Position numbers and translations under genes: made by a program
Assembly: GCA_021847105.1 (NCBI GenBank)
Contig: JAJZUT010000007.1
Location: forward strand, 124,001 to 188,000
Source of the DNA: Pseudomonadota bacterium
GTDB lineage: Bacteria; Pseudomonadota; Gammaproteobacteria; Steroidobacterales; Steroidobacteraceae
Direction of reading: 5' to 3'
DNA: 64,000 nucleotides
Shown here: positions 36,001-45,900 of the stretch, one piece after another
Numbering within the stretch: position 1 is the first letter of the stretch
Layout of the letters: the number at the start of each line of letters is the position of its first letter
Notes under the pieces: generated by a model
The model's database searches: none
What the model was told of the DNA's origin: nothing
What the model saw: the letters and a program-made list of their open reading frames with translations, nothing else

Positions 36001-36043
36001 AATGGAACTCGAAATTCCATTTTATGGAACTCCCGCGTAGAAT
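36001..36043 (+). promoter_or_regulatory. Operator and promoter of the second higBA-like module
   Basis: Overlapping inverted repeats AATGGAA-N7-TTCCATT (36001-36021) and TTCCAT-TTT-ATGGAA lie over a weak -35 (TTCCAT, 36015-36020). The -10 TAGAAT (36038-36043) is 17 bp on and only 6 nt before the GTG start, predicting a leaderless message. Confidence 0.5.
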
Positions 36044-36049
36044 TGCCGC

Positions 36050-36361
36050 GTGATCCTCATCGGGACCGACGTGGTCGAGCAGTACTTCACAGCACGCGCC
36101 GGCCATCGCGGGATCAAGGCTGCGCGCAGCCAGTATGATGCCTGGAGAGCCCTCGTTGAGAGCGCACAATGGAAGACACCGGAAGATGTGAAAAGGGCGC
36201 ACCCGAAGGCGAGCATTCTCAAGAGCGGTCGAGTGGCGTTTAACATCAAGGCGAATGACTATCGCCTTATAGCACTGGTTGAGTACAAGAACGGTGTGGT
36301 GATGATCCGGTTCTTCGGATCTCATCAGGAGTACGACAAGATTGACGCGGAGACCGTGTGA
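36050..36361 (+). CDS. HigB-type toxin (HigB_toxin family, second module)
   Basis: 103 aa, a different HigB subfamily from the first module: QYFTARAGHRGIKAARSQYDAW, then the conserved ILKSGRVAFNIKANDYRLIA and IRFFGSHQEYDKID. These are typical of mRNA interferase HigB proteins. The start is GTG at 36050. It shares one base with the antitoxin start. Confidence 0.88.
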   Translation: MILIGTDVVEQYFTARAGHRGIKAARSQYDAWRALVESAQWKTPEDVKRAHPKASILKSGRVAFNIKANDYRLIALVEYKNGVVMIRFFGSHQEYDKIDAETV

Positions 36362-36741
36362 TGAAAGCGACACTGATCATCATTCAGAATGATGCGGATC
36401 ATGCCGAGGCGAAGTCGCTCGTCGAGAAGTTGATGCGCTCGGGCGATTCTGAGGATCTAGCGCGAATGACCGCGCAGGCACGCCTCGTCGAAGCTTATGA
36501 GCGGACGCGCTGGCCCCGCCGGCTGCCGAGCCTACCGGATCTGCTGACCTATCTGATGGAGCAGCACGGCCTCTCGCGCGCGGATCTGGTACCGCTTCTC
36601 GGCACGCCCAGCCGGGTGAGCGAAGTCCTGAATGGCAAGCGCGAACTCAGCATGTCCATGATCCTCAAGCTCCGCGAACGATTTCAAATCTCGGCTGACT
36701 TATTGATCCCACGTACCCAGGCGCACGGAGTGGCCGCGTAG
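36361..36741 (+). CDS. XRE-type antitoxin (HigA-like, second module)
   Basis: 126 aa. An N-terminal helical part (EAKSLVEKLM) is followed by a C-terminal helix-turn-helix, LSRADLVPLLGTPSRVSEVL with NGKRELSMSMILKLRERF after it. It is coupled to the upstream toxin by a TGATG junction. It converges on the HEPN remnant with a 42-bp overlap. Confidence 0.87.
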   Translation: MKATLIIIQNDADHAEAKSLVEKLMRSGDSEDLARMTAQARLVEAYERTRWPRRLPSLPDLLTYLMEQHGLSRADLVPLLGTPSRVSEVLNGKRELSMSMILKLRERFQISADLLIPRTQAHGVAA

Positions 36742-36933
36742 CGGAGACAACACGGGTAGCCGCCCCAGCCTCGCGATTCTACTGAGCCTGGCAGCTCGCG
36801 AGATGCAAAACATCGCGTAGTAGGCGCGGTCAACGGCACTGTGAGGGCCTTCGCTCTCCGAACTCAGTCGCGCGACCTGTATCGCCCGTTCACTCTTCCG
36901 AACGAGAGACACCGAGAACGCGTGACCGGTCAC
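36700..36933 (-). pseudogene. Truncated HEPN-domain toxin (HepT-like)
   Basis: 77 aa. Residues 10-45 match the start of HEPN toxins (RKSERAIQVARL ... AVDRAYYAMFCISRAA), but the sequence then turns into an unrelated tail. The second half with the R-x4-6-H ribonuclease motif is missing; intact relatives are near 120 aa. It overlaps the MNT gene by 4 bp (GTGA). Confidence 0.7.
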
Positions 36934-37268
36934 AGTTGAATCCCTTCCCGCGCCACATTTCGCAGAAAGGCGGGACGGGGAAAGCTGTCGGGATCAGTCC
37001 AGTCCCTTGATGACACGGGTACCGGCTGAATCATTATTCCGGTATCGACGAAGACATCGTATGCAAGCCCGGTGAGCGTCCACAGCAGCGTCCAGTCATC
37101 CGCACCATGTCGAAGAATGACCGCAGCGTCAGCGTCGCTGTCGGGGCGGAAGTCGCCTCGCGCTCGCGAGCCGTACAGGAGAACTCGCTCCACCGGCAGA
37201 TCTGCGGGAATTCGCGCCATGAATTTGCGAACGGCGCTCTCGGTATTGGCCGGGTAAAAGCCGCCCAA
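36930..37268 (-). CDS. MNT-type nucleotidyltransferase antitoxin (MntA-like)
   Basis: 112 aa with the minimal nucleotidyltransferase motif LLYGSRARGDFRPDSDADAAV, i.e. GSR and the two metal-binding aspartates. In MntA/HepT pairs it AMPylates the HEPN toxin. The toxin gene following it is truncated. The TTG start (37268) is weakly supported; ATG at 37220 is another choice. Confidence 0.75.
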   Translation of the reverse strand: MGGFYPANTESAVRKFMARIPADLPVERVLLYGSRARGDFRPDSDADAAVILRHGADDWTLLWTLTGLAYDVFVDTGIMIQPVPVSSRDWTDPDSFPRPAFLRNVAREGIQL

Positions 37269-37328
37269 CTACTTGTTTCTCGATTGTTAAGGCTGAGCTG
37301 CAGTCTTCCACCAAGGTTCCGGCAGGCT

Positions 37329-37565
37329 TCAGGTGATGAGCATCATCCCGGCGAACTTCGCCGCGCCAGTATCGAAGGTCATTGTCTTTTCGCAGCCCAC
37401 CGCGGCCGATGTACGCTCGATAAGACAGTCGGCGAAATCTGCACCGCCCCCTCCGAATGTTCGCAACGCCTGCGAAACCTGTTCAGCACGCTCGAGGATA
37501 ATCTCCTTTGACCGCAAAAGCGCATCCAGCGCCTGAGCGACCTGCTCGCCGACTGTACCCAACAC
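37329..37565 (-). pseudogene. VapC-like PIN-domain toxin remnant
   Basis: 78 aa matching the C-terminal half of PIN toxins: EIILERAEQVSQALRTF, GGADFADCLIERT with two acidic residues, and CEKTMTFDTGAAKFAGM. The N-terminal half with the first catalytic Asp is absent: a stop codon lies five codons upstream of the TTG. No VapB partner is seen. Confidence 0.65.
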
Positions 37566-37635
37566 ACACCGGCTCTACGAAGCTGGCTGGCCTCGGCATG
37601 TCGGGCATTTTCTGCAGCTGCACCGCCAGCGCCAG

Positions 37636-38127
37636 TCACAATCTGAGCAGGTATACCGGCAGCATCGCGCCAAGGGCGAGGGCCAACTGGATGCCAAGGA
37701 CCCAAACGGTCTGCCGCGGCGCTCGCCGCAACCACTTGCATGCAAACCAGACGATCTCGGGTACCTGGCAGAGCATGAGCAGCTGCCAGATGTGGGCCGC
37801 AGCACCTTCGTCGGCGTGGGGCGGCGGGGCACCGATTCCCGCCACGGCGCTGAGAACCACCACGAACGCAGCGATCGACATCGCCATTGGCACGAAGGCG
37901 CTCGGTTGACTCGAGAGTGCGAGTATCGAACCCGGAGTTGCACGCATCACGAGCCCCGGCTGGGTAGCTGACGAACACCGTTCGCGCACGGCCGCGTGCA
38001 GAACATCGATGATCGTGCGGAAATCGCCGCGACTACTGCACAGCAATTCTTCGATTTCCTCGCCATAGCGCGCGCGCCACGCCCTCGGGTACAGACGAAG
38101 CAGCCAGCCGACGAGCGCGCGGTTCAT
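37636..38127 (-). CDS. Small integral membrane protein paired with a PadR regulator
   Basis: 163 aa. It begins LVGWLLRLYPRAWRARYGEE, the opening common to membrane proteins encoded next to PadR regulators, and has about three hydrophobic segments. Function is unknown. It overlaps padR by 4 bp (ATGA), so the two are translationally coupled. Confidence 0.7.
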   Translation of the reverse strand: MNRALVGWLLRLYPRAWRARYGEEIEELLCSSRGDFRTIIDVLHAAVRERCSSATQPGLVMRATPGSILALSSQPSAFVPMAMSIAAFVVVLSAVAGIGAPPPHADEGAAAHIWQLLMLCQVPEIVWFACKWLRRAPRQTVWVLGIQLALALGAMLPVYLLRL

Positions 38128-38465
38128 ACGTATTTCAGCCTCTTCGTTCCCGCATCGACGAACTGTCGCAAAGTCGCAAGTCGTGCGCGCAGCACGCGCG
38201 CACCGGTAGCGGTGATCCGGTACGGGCGGCGGCGCTCCTCAGGCGGCAGAGCTTCGATGAACCCGCGGGCCTCGAGGCGTGTGATGGCTCCATACAGCGT
38301 GCCGGGCCCCAATCGGGTCCCAGACAGGCCGGCAATGTCCTCGATCATCGCATGACCGTGCTTCGGGCCGGACGCGAGGCTTGCCAGGACCAACAGTGGC
38401 GGATCGGAGTAGTGACCCAGATCCTTCTCCGTCCCAGACGGAACTACGTGACGCGTACTACGCAT
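38124..38465 (-). CDS. PadR-family transcriptional regulator
   Basis: 113 aa with a PadR winged helix: PPLLVLASLASGPKHGHAMI, then LGPGTLYGAITRLEARGFIE and RRRPYRITATGARVL. I start it at ATG 38465, which has a good promoter directly upstream; longer starts lack PadR similarity. It probably represses itself and the membrane protein through the palindrome over its start. Confidence 0.86.
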   Translation of the reverse strand: MRSTRHVVPSGTEKDLGHYSDPPLLVLASLASGPKHGHAMIEDIAGLSGTRLGPGTLYGAITRLEARGFIEALPPEERRRPYRITATGARVLRARLATLRQFVDAGTKRLKYV

Positions 38466-38501
38466 GACGTAGTTATAGCGCAACCACAACGGAGATGGCA
38501 A
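38442..38501 (-). promoter_or_regulatory. padR promoter and 33-bp operator
   Basis: The promoter reads TTGCCA (38501-38496), 18 bp, TATAAC (38477-38472), with the ATG only 6 nt downstream. The palindrome 38442-38474 has outer arms AACTACGT / ACGTAGTT and inner arms GCGTA / TACGC around a single central base; 13 of 16 positions pair. It covers the -10 and the start codon. Confidence 0.6.
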
Positions 38502-38802
38502 GTTGGCGAACACGCGGCACTCCCGCCTGCCAGCCCGCCCCGTGCCGACTGCGTACCGCATAGGCCGCAGCGCTTGCTGCAGGCACGCGAGTGTGCGCAG
38601 CGGGTTCAACCGCTCACGCGGCGTGATTTCGCCAACCGCCCCTGCGCCTCGCGGACGGCTACTTTGTAGTCGCGCCGCACGGTCCGCTGTGCAACGGTCT
38701 TGGCGCCATGATTTGCGCCAGTGCCGCGCTCAGCGATTAACAAGACGCGCGGACTCTCAGCGTGACCCGTTCTTTGCGCGCAGCCAGAGGCGCGGCCGTG
38801 AC
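38502..38802. other. Intergenic stretch between padR and the P-type ATPase
   Basis: About 300 bp of DNA upstream of padR and downstream of the ATPase gene. I see no gene, repeat or terminator that I can support. Confidence 0.4.
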
Positions 38803-40776
38803 TTATCCCGGGCGCCGGGCGTTTCGGCGACGGGCCGGCAGAAGCCGCGCAGAGTTGAGGATGAAGGTGAGTTCAGAGGTCACGTGGATGAACGCCGCAA
38901 GCAGCGGGTTCAGCATACCGGCAGCCGCCAACCCAATGCCGAGTGCGTCGACACCGATCGTGCCGGCAAAATTCGTCCAGATGATCCGCCGGGTGCGCCG
39001 CGCAAGTGCGAGCGTCTCGGCAAATTTCGCCAAATCATTTCCCAGGAGCACCACATCGGCGCTCTCCCGGGCCACATCGGTCCCTGAACCCATGGCAACG
39101 CCGACCTGCGCTTCGATCAGTGCCGGGGCGTCATTGATGCCATCGCCAACCATTGCAACGACGTGTCGCTCGAGCGTCAGGCGCTGGACATAGTCCCGCT
39201 TGTCCTCGGGCAAAAGCTCGGCGGCAACCTCCGCGATGCCGAGCTGTGCCGCGACCGCTTCGGCAACCGCCGGCGCATCCCCCGTCAGCAGCACAGTCCG
39301 CGCGCCCATTGCCTGGATCGCGGCAACGGCCGCCCGCGCCTCGGGCCGGACACGATCGGCAATCTCGATGGCACCCAGCAGGACCCCGGCGCGCGCGACA
39401 TACACTTCGGTTGCGCCCCGCTGAGCGCTCGCAAGCGCATCGGGCACCGCAATGCCATGCTCGCGCAGCAGCGCGAGATTGCCCACCAGGATTTGCGCAC
39501 CGCTCAGCACCGCATCGATCCCGCGCCCGGGCTGGTATCCGAAGCGCTCGGGTTCCCTCACCACGCGCCCCGCGGCGCGGGCATACTCGGCAATAGTCTT
39601 GCCGAGCGGATGCTCCGAACGCGCCTCCGCTGCCGCGGCGGCATCGAGGAGCACCATAGGATCGACACCCGCCGTCGGGTGCAGGGCGCGCACGTGCGGC
39701 TGCCCGAAGGTGAGCGTCCCGGTCTTGTCCAGAACGACCGTGTCGACCCGACCGAGCTGCTCGAGATAGAGCCCCCCTTTGACGATGGCCCCGCCGCGAG
39801 CCGCCCGCCCGATCGCCCCGAGGATGGCGAGTGGCGTGCCGGCCGCGATGCCACAGGCGCCTGCGACGATGATCACCGAAATGGTCGAACGGATATCGTG
39901 CGTCACCAGATAGGTGACGAGGGCCGCGCCCAGTGCAAAGTAGACCAGGTAGCCGGCGAGGCGGTCGGCGAGCCGTTGCACCGGCGCCCGGGAGCGCTCG
40001 GCCTGCTCGACGGCCTCGATGATCTTGCCGTAGCTGGTATCGCGCCCGATGCGCTCGGCGCGAATCTCCAGCGCGCCGGATTGATTGATCGAGCCGGCAA
40101 AGACGCCACTGCCGGGCGTCTTCTCAACTGGCAAGGACTCCCCCGTGATCCGCGACTGATCCACGAACGAATGCCCGGCAATCACCGTGCCGTCGACCGG
40201 AACCCGCCCGCCCGGATTGACGAGCACCGCCTCACCGGGCTCAAGCTCTTCGGCGACGACCTCGGCAATGCCATTCGAACGCCGCACGGAAATCGCTCGA
40301 GGCAGAAAATCGAGCAGCTCGCGGATCGCGCGGCGCCCACGCGAAACCGTCATGCCTTCGAGGACCTCGGCGACGAGCACGAAAAGGGTGATCACGAGCG
40401 CGGTGAAAAACTGCGCAATCGCCGCCGCCGCCACGATGGCGAGCGTCATCGACAACTCCATGGTCATGCGTCGCGCCAGGAGATTCTCGAACGCTTCGCT
40501 GACGATCGGCCAACCGCCGATCACCAGAGCGGCGATCCCGATCACACTCACCGATGCAAGCGGCTCCCAGAGACGAAACCACACCGCGACGGCGGCAAGC
40601 GCCACGATCGCAATGCGCGCCCCCTCGCCCCATGAGAACGCGTGCTCGTGCTCAGGATCGTGCTCGCGGCAGGCATCCTGCCCGAGTGTCGCGGCACCGA
40701 GGCGGGAATCGGCCCGACCGGCCACGGGCTCTTCCTGTGGATCACAGATCCGTGCTGAATGCGGCGGCTGACTCAT
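38803..40776 (-). CDS. P1B-type heavy-metal ATPase without the CPC motif
   Basis: 657-aa inner-membrane cation pump. The actuator motif TGES is at 211-214, the phosphorylated Asp350 is in DKTGTLT, and MVGDGINDAPAL marks the hinge. An HP-type SEHPLGKTI motif confirms the heavy-metal class. The membrane motif that is normally CPC/SPC/TPC is GAC here (306-308 in VAGACGIAAGTPLA), so the proline and one cysteine are lost. The N-terminus has a short Cys/His-rich stretch (CREHDPEHEH) instead of a ferredoxin-like metal domain. The gene follows an RcnR-like regulator by 31 bp, suggesting nickel or cobalt export; that is inference. Confidence 0.88.
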   Translation of the reverse strand: MSQPPHSARICDPQEEPVAGRADSRLGAATLGQDACREHDPEHEHAFSWGEGARIAIVALAAVAVWFRLWEPLASVSVIGIAALVIGGWPIVSEAFENLLARRMTMELSMTLAIVAAAAIAQFFTALVITLFVLVAEVLEGMTVSRGRRAIRELLDFLPRAISVRRSNGIAEVVAEELEPGEAVLVNPGGRVPVDGTVIAGHSFVDQSRITGESLPVEKTPGSGVFAGSINQSGALEIRAERIGRDTSYGKIIEAVEQAERSRAPVQRLADRLAGYLVYFALGAALVTYLVTHDIRSTISVIIVAGACGIAAGTPLAILGAIGRAARGGAIVKGGLYLEQLGRVDTVVLDKTGTLTFGQPHVRALHPTAGVDPMVLLDAAAAAEARSEHPLGKTIAEYARAAGRVVREPERFGYQPGRGIDAVLSGAQILVGNLALLREHGIAVPDALASAQRGATEVYVARAGVLLGAIEIADRVRPEARAAVAAIQAMGARTVLLTGDAPAVAEAVAAQLGIAEVAAELLPEDKRDYVQRLTLERHVVAMVGDGINDAPALIEAQVGVAMGSGTDVARESADVVLLGNDLAKFAETLALARRTRRIIWTNFAGTIGVDALGIGLAAAGMLNPLLAAFIHVTSELTFILNSARLLPARRRNARRPG

Positions 40777-40807
40777 AGTGATTCTTGGCCAGATGACTTG
40801 TGCGGAC

Positions 40808-41086
40808 CTATCGGAGGTAGGTACGCACGACTTCGATCAGCTCCTCGGCACCCGCGCGACGATCCGCCTCGGTCGTGGCATGAGACCCGGCCAGATGCGT
40901 TTCGATGTGCTCTTCCATGACCTCCAACATCAGGCCATTGACCGCACCGCGCACGGCGGCAATCTGCCGCAGAATCTCGGCGCAGCCGCGCTCAGCCTCG
41001 AGCGCCCGCTCCACGCCCTCGACCTGCCCCCGGATGCGGCGAACCCGCGACAGGAGCTTCGTCTTCTCGCGTGTGGTATGACTCAT
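40808..41086 (-). CDS. RcnR/CsoR-family metal-responsive repressor
   Basis: 92-aa all-helical repressor. His3, Cys35, His60 and His64 match position for position the four nickel/cobalt ligands of E. coli RcnR; CsoR (copper) would have Cys-His-Cys and FrmR lacks His3. The ATG at 41086 begins MSHTTREK, as in RcnR. It probably represses itself and the P-type ATPase until metal binds. Confidence 0.87.
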   Translation of the reverse strand: MSHTTREKTKLLSRVRRIRGQVEGVERALEAERGCAEILRQIAAVRGAVNGLMLEVMEEHIETHLAGSHATTEADRRAGAEELIEVVRTYLR

Positions 41087-41559
41087 GACGGCCCCGTATA
41101 CCCTAGGGGAGTATTGTATCCCGCAATGCACCGGCCGGGCCAGTCGCTCCCACAGAGTCGTCCGCACCGGCGGTCGCGCCTGCCGCACGCGGCACAGGGC
41201 CACTCAAACTCAATGCCGCCCCGGTATCGGTCCAACCGGACACCGCGAAGACACGCGCGAACGCTCGACCGTAGACGGCTCGTCCGTTGGCATTGTGACC
41301 ACACCGTTGTGGCCGATGCGCCCCCGGATTCACTCCTCCGCCCTCACCGGCGACACCCTGCCCGCCGCGGGCTTGCGCAGCCGAACCGCATGACTTGCGC
41401 TCGCTGACATGACCGGTAGGTCACACTGATGCACCGGCGGCAGCCGGCACAACGCCATTACCCCGATCTGTTGCGGGCGAACTGCGGCAGCGCGCGAGTG
41501 GGACAACACCGACACGCTCCGGCCGACACGCGAAGCCCTTCCGTGACTGCGGACTGGAC
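41087..41559. other. Intergenic region between rcnR-like gene and cusC
   Basis: About 470 bp. The end next to the regulator holds its operator. The rest contains a small inverted repeat TGACC-GGTA-GGTCA (41410-41423) and no supported gene; short frames have no recognisable features. Confidence 0.45.
41098..41114 (-). promoter_or_regulatory. RcnR/CsoR-type operator
   Basis: On the minus strand ATACTCCCCTAGGGTAT: a C/G tract bounded by ATA.../...TAT, the layout of RcnR and CsoR operators. It sits 11 bp before the regulator start, and a TACAAT hexamer lies just upstream. Confidence 0.6.
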
Positions 41560-42921
41560 TCAGTCAGCTCCCAGACGCATCGCCGTGAGCGCTTCGAGGT
41601 CCGCGCGACGCTCCGATTGGTCGAGGCGCAATGCGAGAAGCAGCTCCTGAGTCTGTACCCGCGTCCGCGCGATCCGCACCAATCCCGCCGGCGAGGATCT
41701 GTCTTGTGCGACCTCTGCACGCGCAAAGCGCGCCAGCTGCCGCAGTCGCGGCAACCAGACCCGCTCGTAAAGCCCGATCTGACGACAGTCGCTGCGGCTG
41801 ATCTCGAGATCCGCGACGAGCCGGGCCATCAGGCTCAAACGGTGGCTCCGCAGCTGCGCACGCTGCTGTCGCAGTTCGTCTCGCCGCTGCCGGATGAGCG
41901 CTTGAATTGCCCGGTAGCGTACGAAGGGAAACATGAGCGCCCCGCCGAGGTTCTGCGCCATACCGTCGAGGCTGCTCGCGGCCGTCAGGCTGAAGTCCGG
42001 AATGTAGTGCATCCTGGCCAGTTCGACATCGATGCGCCCGGCGCGAATATCACCACGCAGCGCCATCAAGTCCGGATTACCTTGCACCGCTTCGGCCAGC
42101 CCGCGAGAGAGCGAGCCGACCGGCGGCACGGAAGGCGCCAACTGCGCCGGCACCCCGAGCGGCCGCAGCACGCTCCGTCCCAGAATGCGGTTCAGCGCCG
42201 CGCGATCGGCCGTGCGCTGCGCCTCAGCCGCTGCGATCCTCGCAGCCAATCCCGTCCGTTCATTCGCAATCGACAGAGCCGCGCTCGGGGAGCTCCTTCC
42301 CGTCCGAATCTGCGCTTGTACAAACTCGTCGAGCTCGCGCAACAATGCTGCATCGCGCCGCAAGAGCGTGAGCATCGTCGAGTCCGCCACCAGCTGATAC
42401 CAGGCATCGAGGGTCTGCCGGCGGACCGCGAACTGCGCCCGTCGGTACCGCCAGCCGGCGGCATACGCCCGCTGCAGCGCGGCGCGGGCTGCGGCGCGGG
42501 GCTTACTCGGCCACTCGATCGGCGCACTGCTCATGTTGGCGAGTTGCAACATCGTGCTGGCTTGACTCGCGACACCGTTCTTCATACCGACCGTCGTGCC
42601 GATCGCCGGCACAGTTGCCTCGGTGCCCCGCTGGGGTATGGCCTCGATTGCCGCACGCCACTGCCAGTAAGCCGCTTCCACATCCGGACTGTTGAGCAGT
42701 GCCCGGCGGATGAGCTGCCCGGCGCTGGGAACGGCGCGAAGCCGCGGGAATCGTCGCTGGCGCGGCATCTTTGCGAACGGCTGACCGGCCTGCACCGCCT
42801 CGCGCCGTAGCGCTGCCGTCCCGCGCGGGATGAACGTGCATCCGGCGAGCATCACCGTGAGCGCATACGCCACGAGGATCCGCCCAAGCCGTGCCGTCCG
42901 CCCGTGCGCGGTGACGCTCAT
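41560..42921 (-). CDS. cusC: Outer-membrane efflux protein (CusC/TolC family)
   Basis: 453 aa, the outer-membrane channel of a CusCBA-type RND pump. A lipoprotein signal ends VMLAGC, so Cys27 or nearby is lipidated. The body has two OEP repeats of long helices. It overlaps the RND gene by 4 bp (ATGA) and is last in the cusB-cusA-cusC order. Confidence 0.87.
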   Translation of the reverse strand: MSVTAHGRTARLGRILVAYALTVMLAGCTFIPRGTAALRREAVQAGQPFAKMPRQRRFPRLRAVPSAGQLIRRALLNSPDVEAAYWQWRAAIEAIPQRGTEATVPAIGTTVGMKNGVASQASTMLQLANMSSAPIEWPSKPRAAARAALQRAYAAGWRYRRAQFAVRRQTLDAWYQLVADSTMLTLLRRDAALLRELDEFVQAQIRTGRSSPSAALSIANERTGLAARIAAAEAQRTADRAALNRILGRSVLRPLGVPAQLAPSVPPVGSLSRGLAEAVQGNPDLMALRGDIRAGRIDVELARMHYIPDFSLTAASSLDGMAQNLGGALMFPFVRYRAIQALIRQRRDELRQQRAQLRSHRLSLMARLVADLEISRSDCRQIGLYERVWLPRLRQLARFARAEVAQDRSSPAGLVRIARTRVQTQELLLALRLDQSERRADLEALTAMRLGAD

Positions 42922-45900
42922 GCGCCGTCTCCGGAATGCAATGCAGACGGTGACAGTGCTGCACTCGGCGATGCATGAGTTTCAAATTGATCCCGCAGCG
43001 CATAACTCATCATCATGTAATACACCGTCGGCAGGACCAGCAGCTCCAGTGCGAAACTCGTGATGAGACCGAAGATCATCGGTACGGCCAAGTGGCGCAT
43101 CATGTCCGCACCAGCCCCATCGGCCCACAACAGCGGCGCAAGTCCTCCGAGCGCCGCCGATACGGTCATCGTCTTCGGGCGAATGCGACGCACAGTCGCG
43201 GTATAGACCGCCTCGAGCAGTTCATCGCGGTTGCGCAGATGACCGCTCTCGCGCGCCTGCCGCACGCTCACATCCAGGTAGACCAGCAGCACCAGGCCCA
43301 TCTCGGCCGCCAGCCCGGCGAGCGCAATGATCCCGACCCAGACCGCCACAGAGAGCTGGTAGTGCAGGATCCACAGGGCCCAGAACGCCCCGACGAGACC
43401 AAACGGGACCGCCAGCAGCACGCCGAGCACCCGCATGAAGTGCCCGGTCGCGAGAAACAACAGCACGATGATCGCCAGCAGTACCAATGGCACCGCCAAT
43501 GCGAGACGCTGGTTGGCCGCGTGGATCTGCTGGTACTGTCCGACCCATTCATACGTGTATCCCGGCGGGAGCGTCACGCTGCGAGCGATCGCTGCCTCGG
43601 CACGACGAACGTACCCGACGAGGTCCGAAACCTGTGTCGTCACATTGATGTAGTTCACCGTCCGGGTATCGTAGCTATCGATCGCGGGCGGTCCCGCGTC
43701 GTAGCGGATCGTCGCGACCATCCCAAGCGGAATGCTACCGCCGCCCGGCAGCATGACCGGCAGTTGCCGCAACGCCTGTGGCGAGTCGCGCAAATTGACC
43801 GGGTAGCGCAGATTGATCGGATACCGCTCGACGCCGAGCACCATGGTGCCCAATTGCTCCCCGCCGATCGCCATGCTGATGACACGCTGCACGGCACCGA
43901 CCGTGAGGCCGTAGCGCGCCGCAACGCCCCGCTGCACGTGGATATCCAAGTAATAGCCGCCGAGCGTTTGATTGGCGATGGCGCTGAGCGTACCGCGCAC
44001 GGGCGTGAGCGCCCGCGCAATCTCGTTGGAGAGCCGGCCGAGAACCGCCAGGTCGGACCCCATCACCCGGATGCCGATCAGCGTCTTGCTGCCGCTGTTG
44101 ACCATGTTCGTGCGATTGGCGACCGGCATGGTCCAGTACGGCGGCAGACCGGGGATGTCGAGCGCCTGATTGAGGCCTTCGTGGTATGTACCGGCCGGAT
44201 CGGTGTAGCCGTTTTCCAGCTGAGCCACCGTCACGCGTTCCTGCTCCGGCCAGAACGTGTGCTGTAGTGGCCATTGCAGCCAGTGCGGCCAGTGACGATA
44301 AAACCGCGGCATCGCCGCCACCGGCCATTGCTCGCGCGGCTTCAACTGCACGATGGTGTCGAGCATCCCGAGCGGCGCATCATCGGTCGCCGTCTGCGCC
44401 CGTCCCGCCTGGCCGAACACGCTCGCAACCTCAGGAAAGCGCATCATGATCTTGTCCGTCTGTTGCAGGATCGACCGCGCCTCGGTGATTCCAAGTCCCG
44501 GATAGGTGGTCGGCATGTACTCGAGATCCCCTTCCCACAGCGGCGGGGTGAACTGCGTGCCGAGGTGCGAGAGTGGCCAGAGGATCGACAGCACCAGCGC
44601 AGCGGCGATCGGCAGCACCACCCAACGGTTGCGAATCGCAAAGCGAAAGACCGGCGCAAAGCCGTTCTGCAGCGCACGGCTGATCGGGTTGTGCTGCTCC
44701 GCAATGATGCGCTGTGGCACCGTCAACAACAGCATCAGCGCAACGGTGGCGATCGCCGCGGCCCAGCGGTGACGCACGAGCAGCGGGGAATGCCCGGACA
44801 GCAGAAACACCGCCCCGCCCGCGACTGCAGCAACCCCCGCGGCGAGCGCGATTTGCACCGGGCGCGGCCAGGCGACCGGCAACAGATCCGGCTTGATGAA
44901 ATACCCCATCAGCACCGGAATCAGCGTGATCGAAACGACCGCGGCGGCGGCCATCGCGAAGGTGCCTGTCAGTGCGAGCGGCCTGAACATCTTGCCGCTC
45001 TCGCCCGGCAGAATGAAGATTGGCAGGAAGCTCACTGTCAGGATCAGCAGGCTGAAGAACAGACTCGGCGCCACCTCCGCGGCGGCCTCCCGAATGATCA
45101 GCCAACGTTCGCGCCTCGCCTCGCCCTTGCCGAAGCGGATTTCCTCGGCGTTGAGGTGCTGATGGGCGTTTTCCACCGTCACGATCGCCGAGTCGACCAC
45201 GACCCCGATGGCAATGGCGATGCCGCTCAGGCTCATGATGTTCGCACTGACGCCCATGAGGTAGAGAATCGCGAGGCTGATCAGCATGCTGGTGGGGATG
45301 ACGATGATCGCAACCAACGCGCTGCGTCCGTGCAGCAGAAACAGGATGCAGACCAGCGCAACCACGATCATCTCTTCGGTCAGCGTATCGGACAATGTCG
45401 CGATGGCGCGGTTGATGAGGCGCGTACGGTCGTATCCGGTGCGGACGAGCACCCCCGGGGGCAGGCTGCGTTGGATCTGTCCGATCTCGTGCTTGACGGC
45501 CTCGATTACCCGATAGGTGTCGCCGTGGAAGCGCACCACCACGATGCCGCAGGCCGCCTCGCCCCTGCCGTCCCAATCGCAGATGCCCTGGCGCTGCTGT
45601 CCGCCAAGCTGCAGCGTCGCCACGTCCCGCAGGAGGATCGGTGTGCCGTCCTGGGCCCGTCCCACCGGAACCTCGCCGAGCTGCTTGAGGTTGCGCAGAT
45701 AGCCGCGGCTCCTCACCATGTAGCTGATTTCGCTCTGCTCGATGATCGAGCCGCCGACGTCGTTGTTGGAATCGCGGATGGCGCTGCGGATCCGTGCAAG
45801 CGACAGATGATAGGCCCGGATCCGGTTGGGATTGATGATCACTTGGTATTCGCGCACGAATCCGCCGAGCGGCGCGACTTCCGACACACCGGGGACCGAC

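Noticed and set aside
29443..38465. CRISPR array or plasmid origin in the island
   Set aside because: No regularly spaced short repeats, iterons or replication-initiator gene are visible.
41103..41333. 76-codon minus-strand frame upstream of the RcnR-like gene
   Set aside because: It covers the operator and has low-complexity Gly/Ala content without a supported start.
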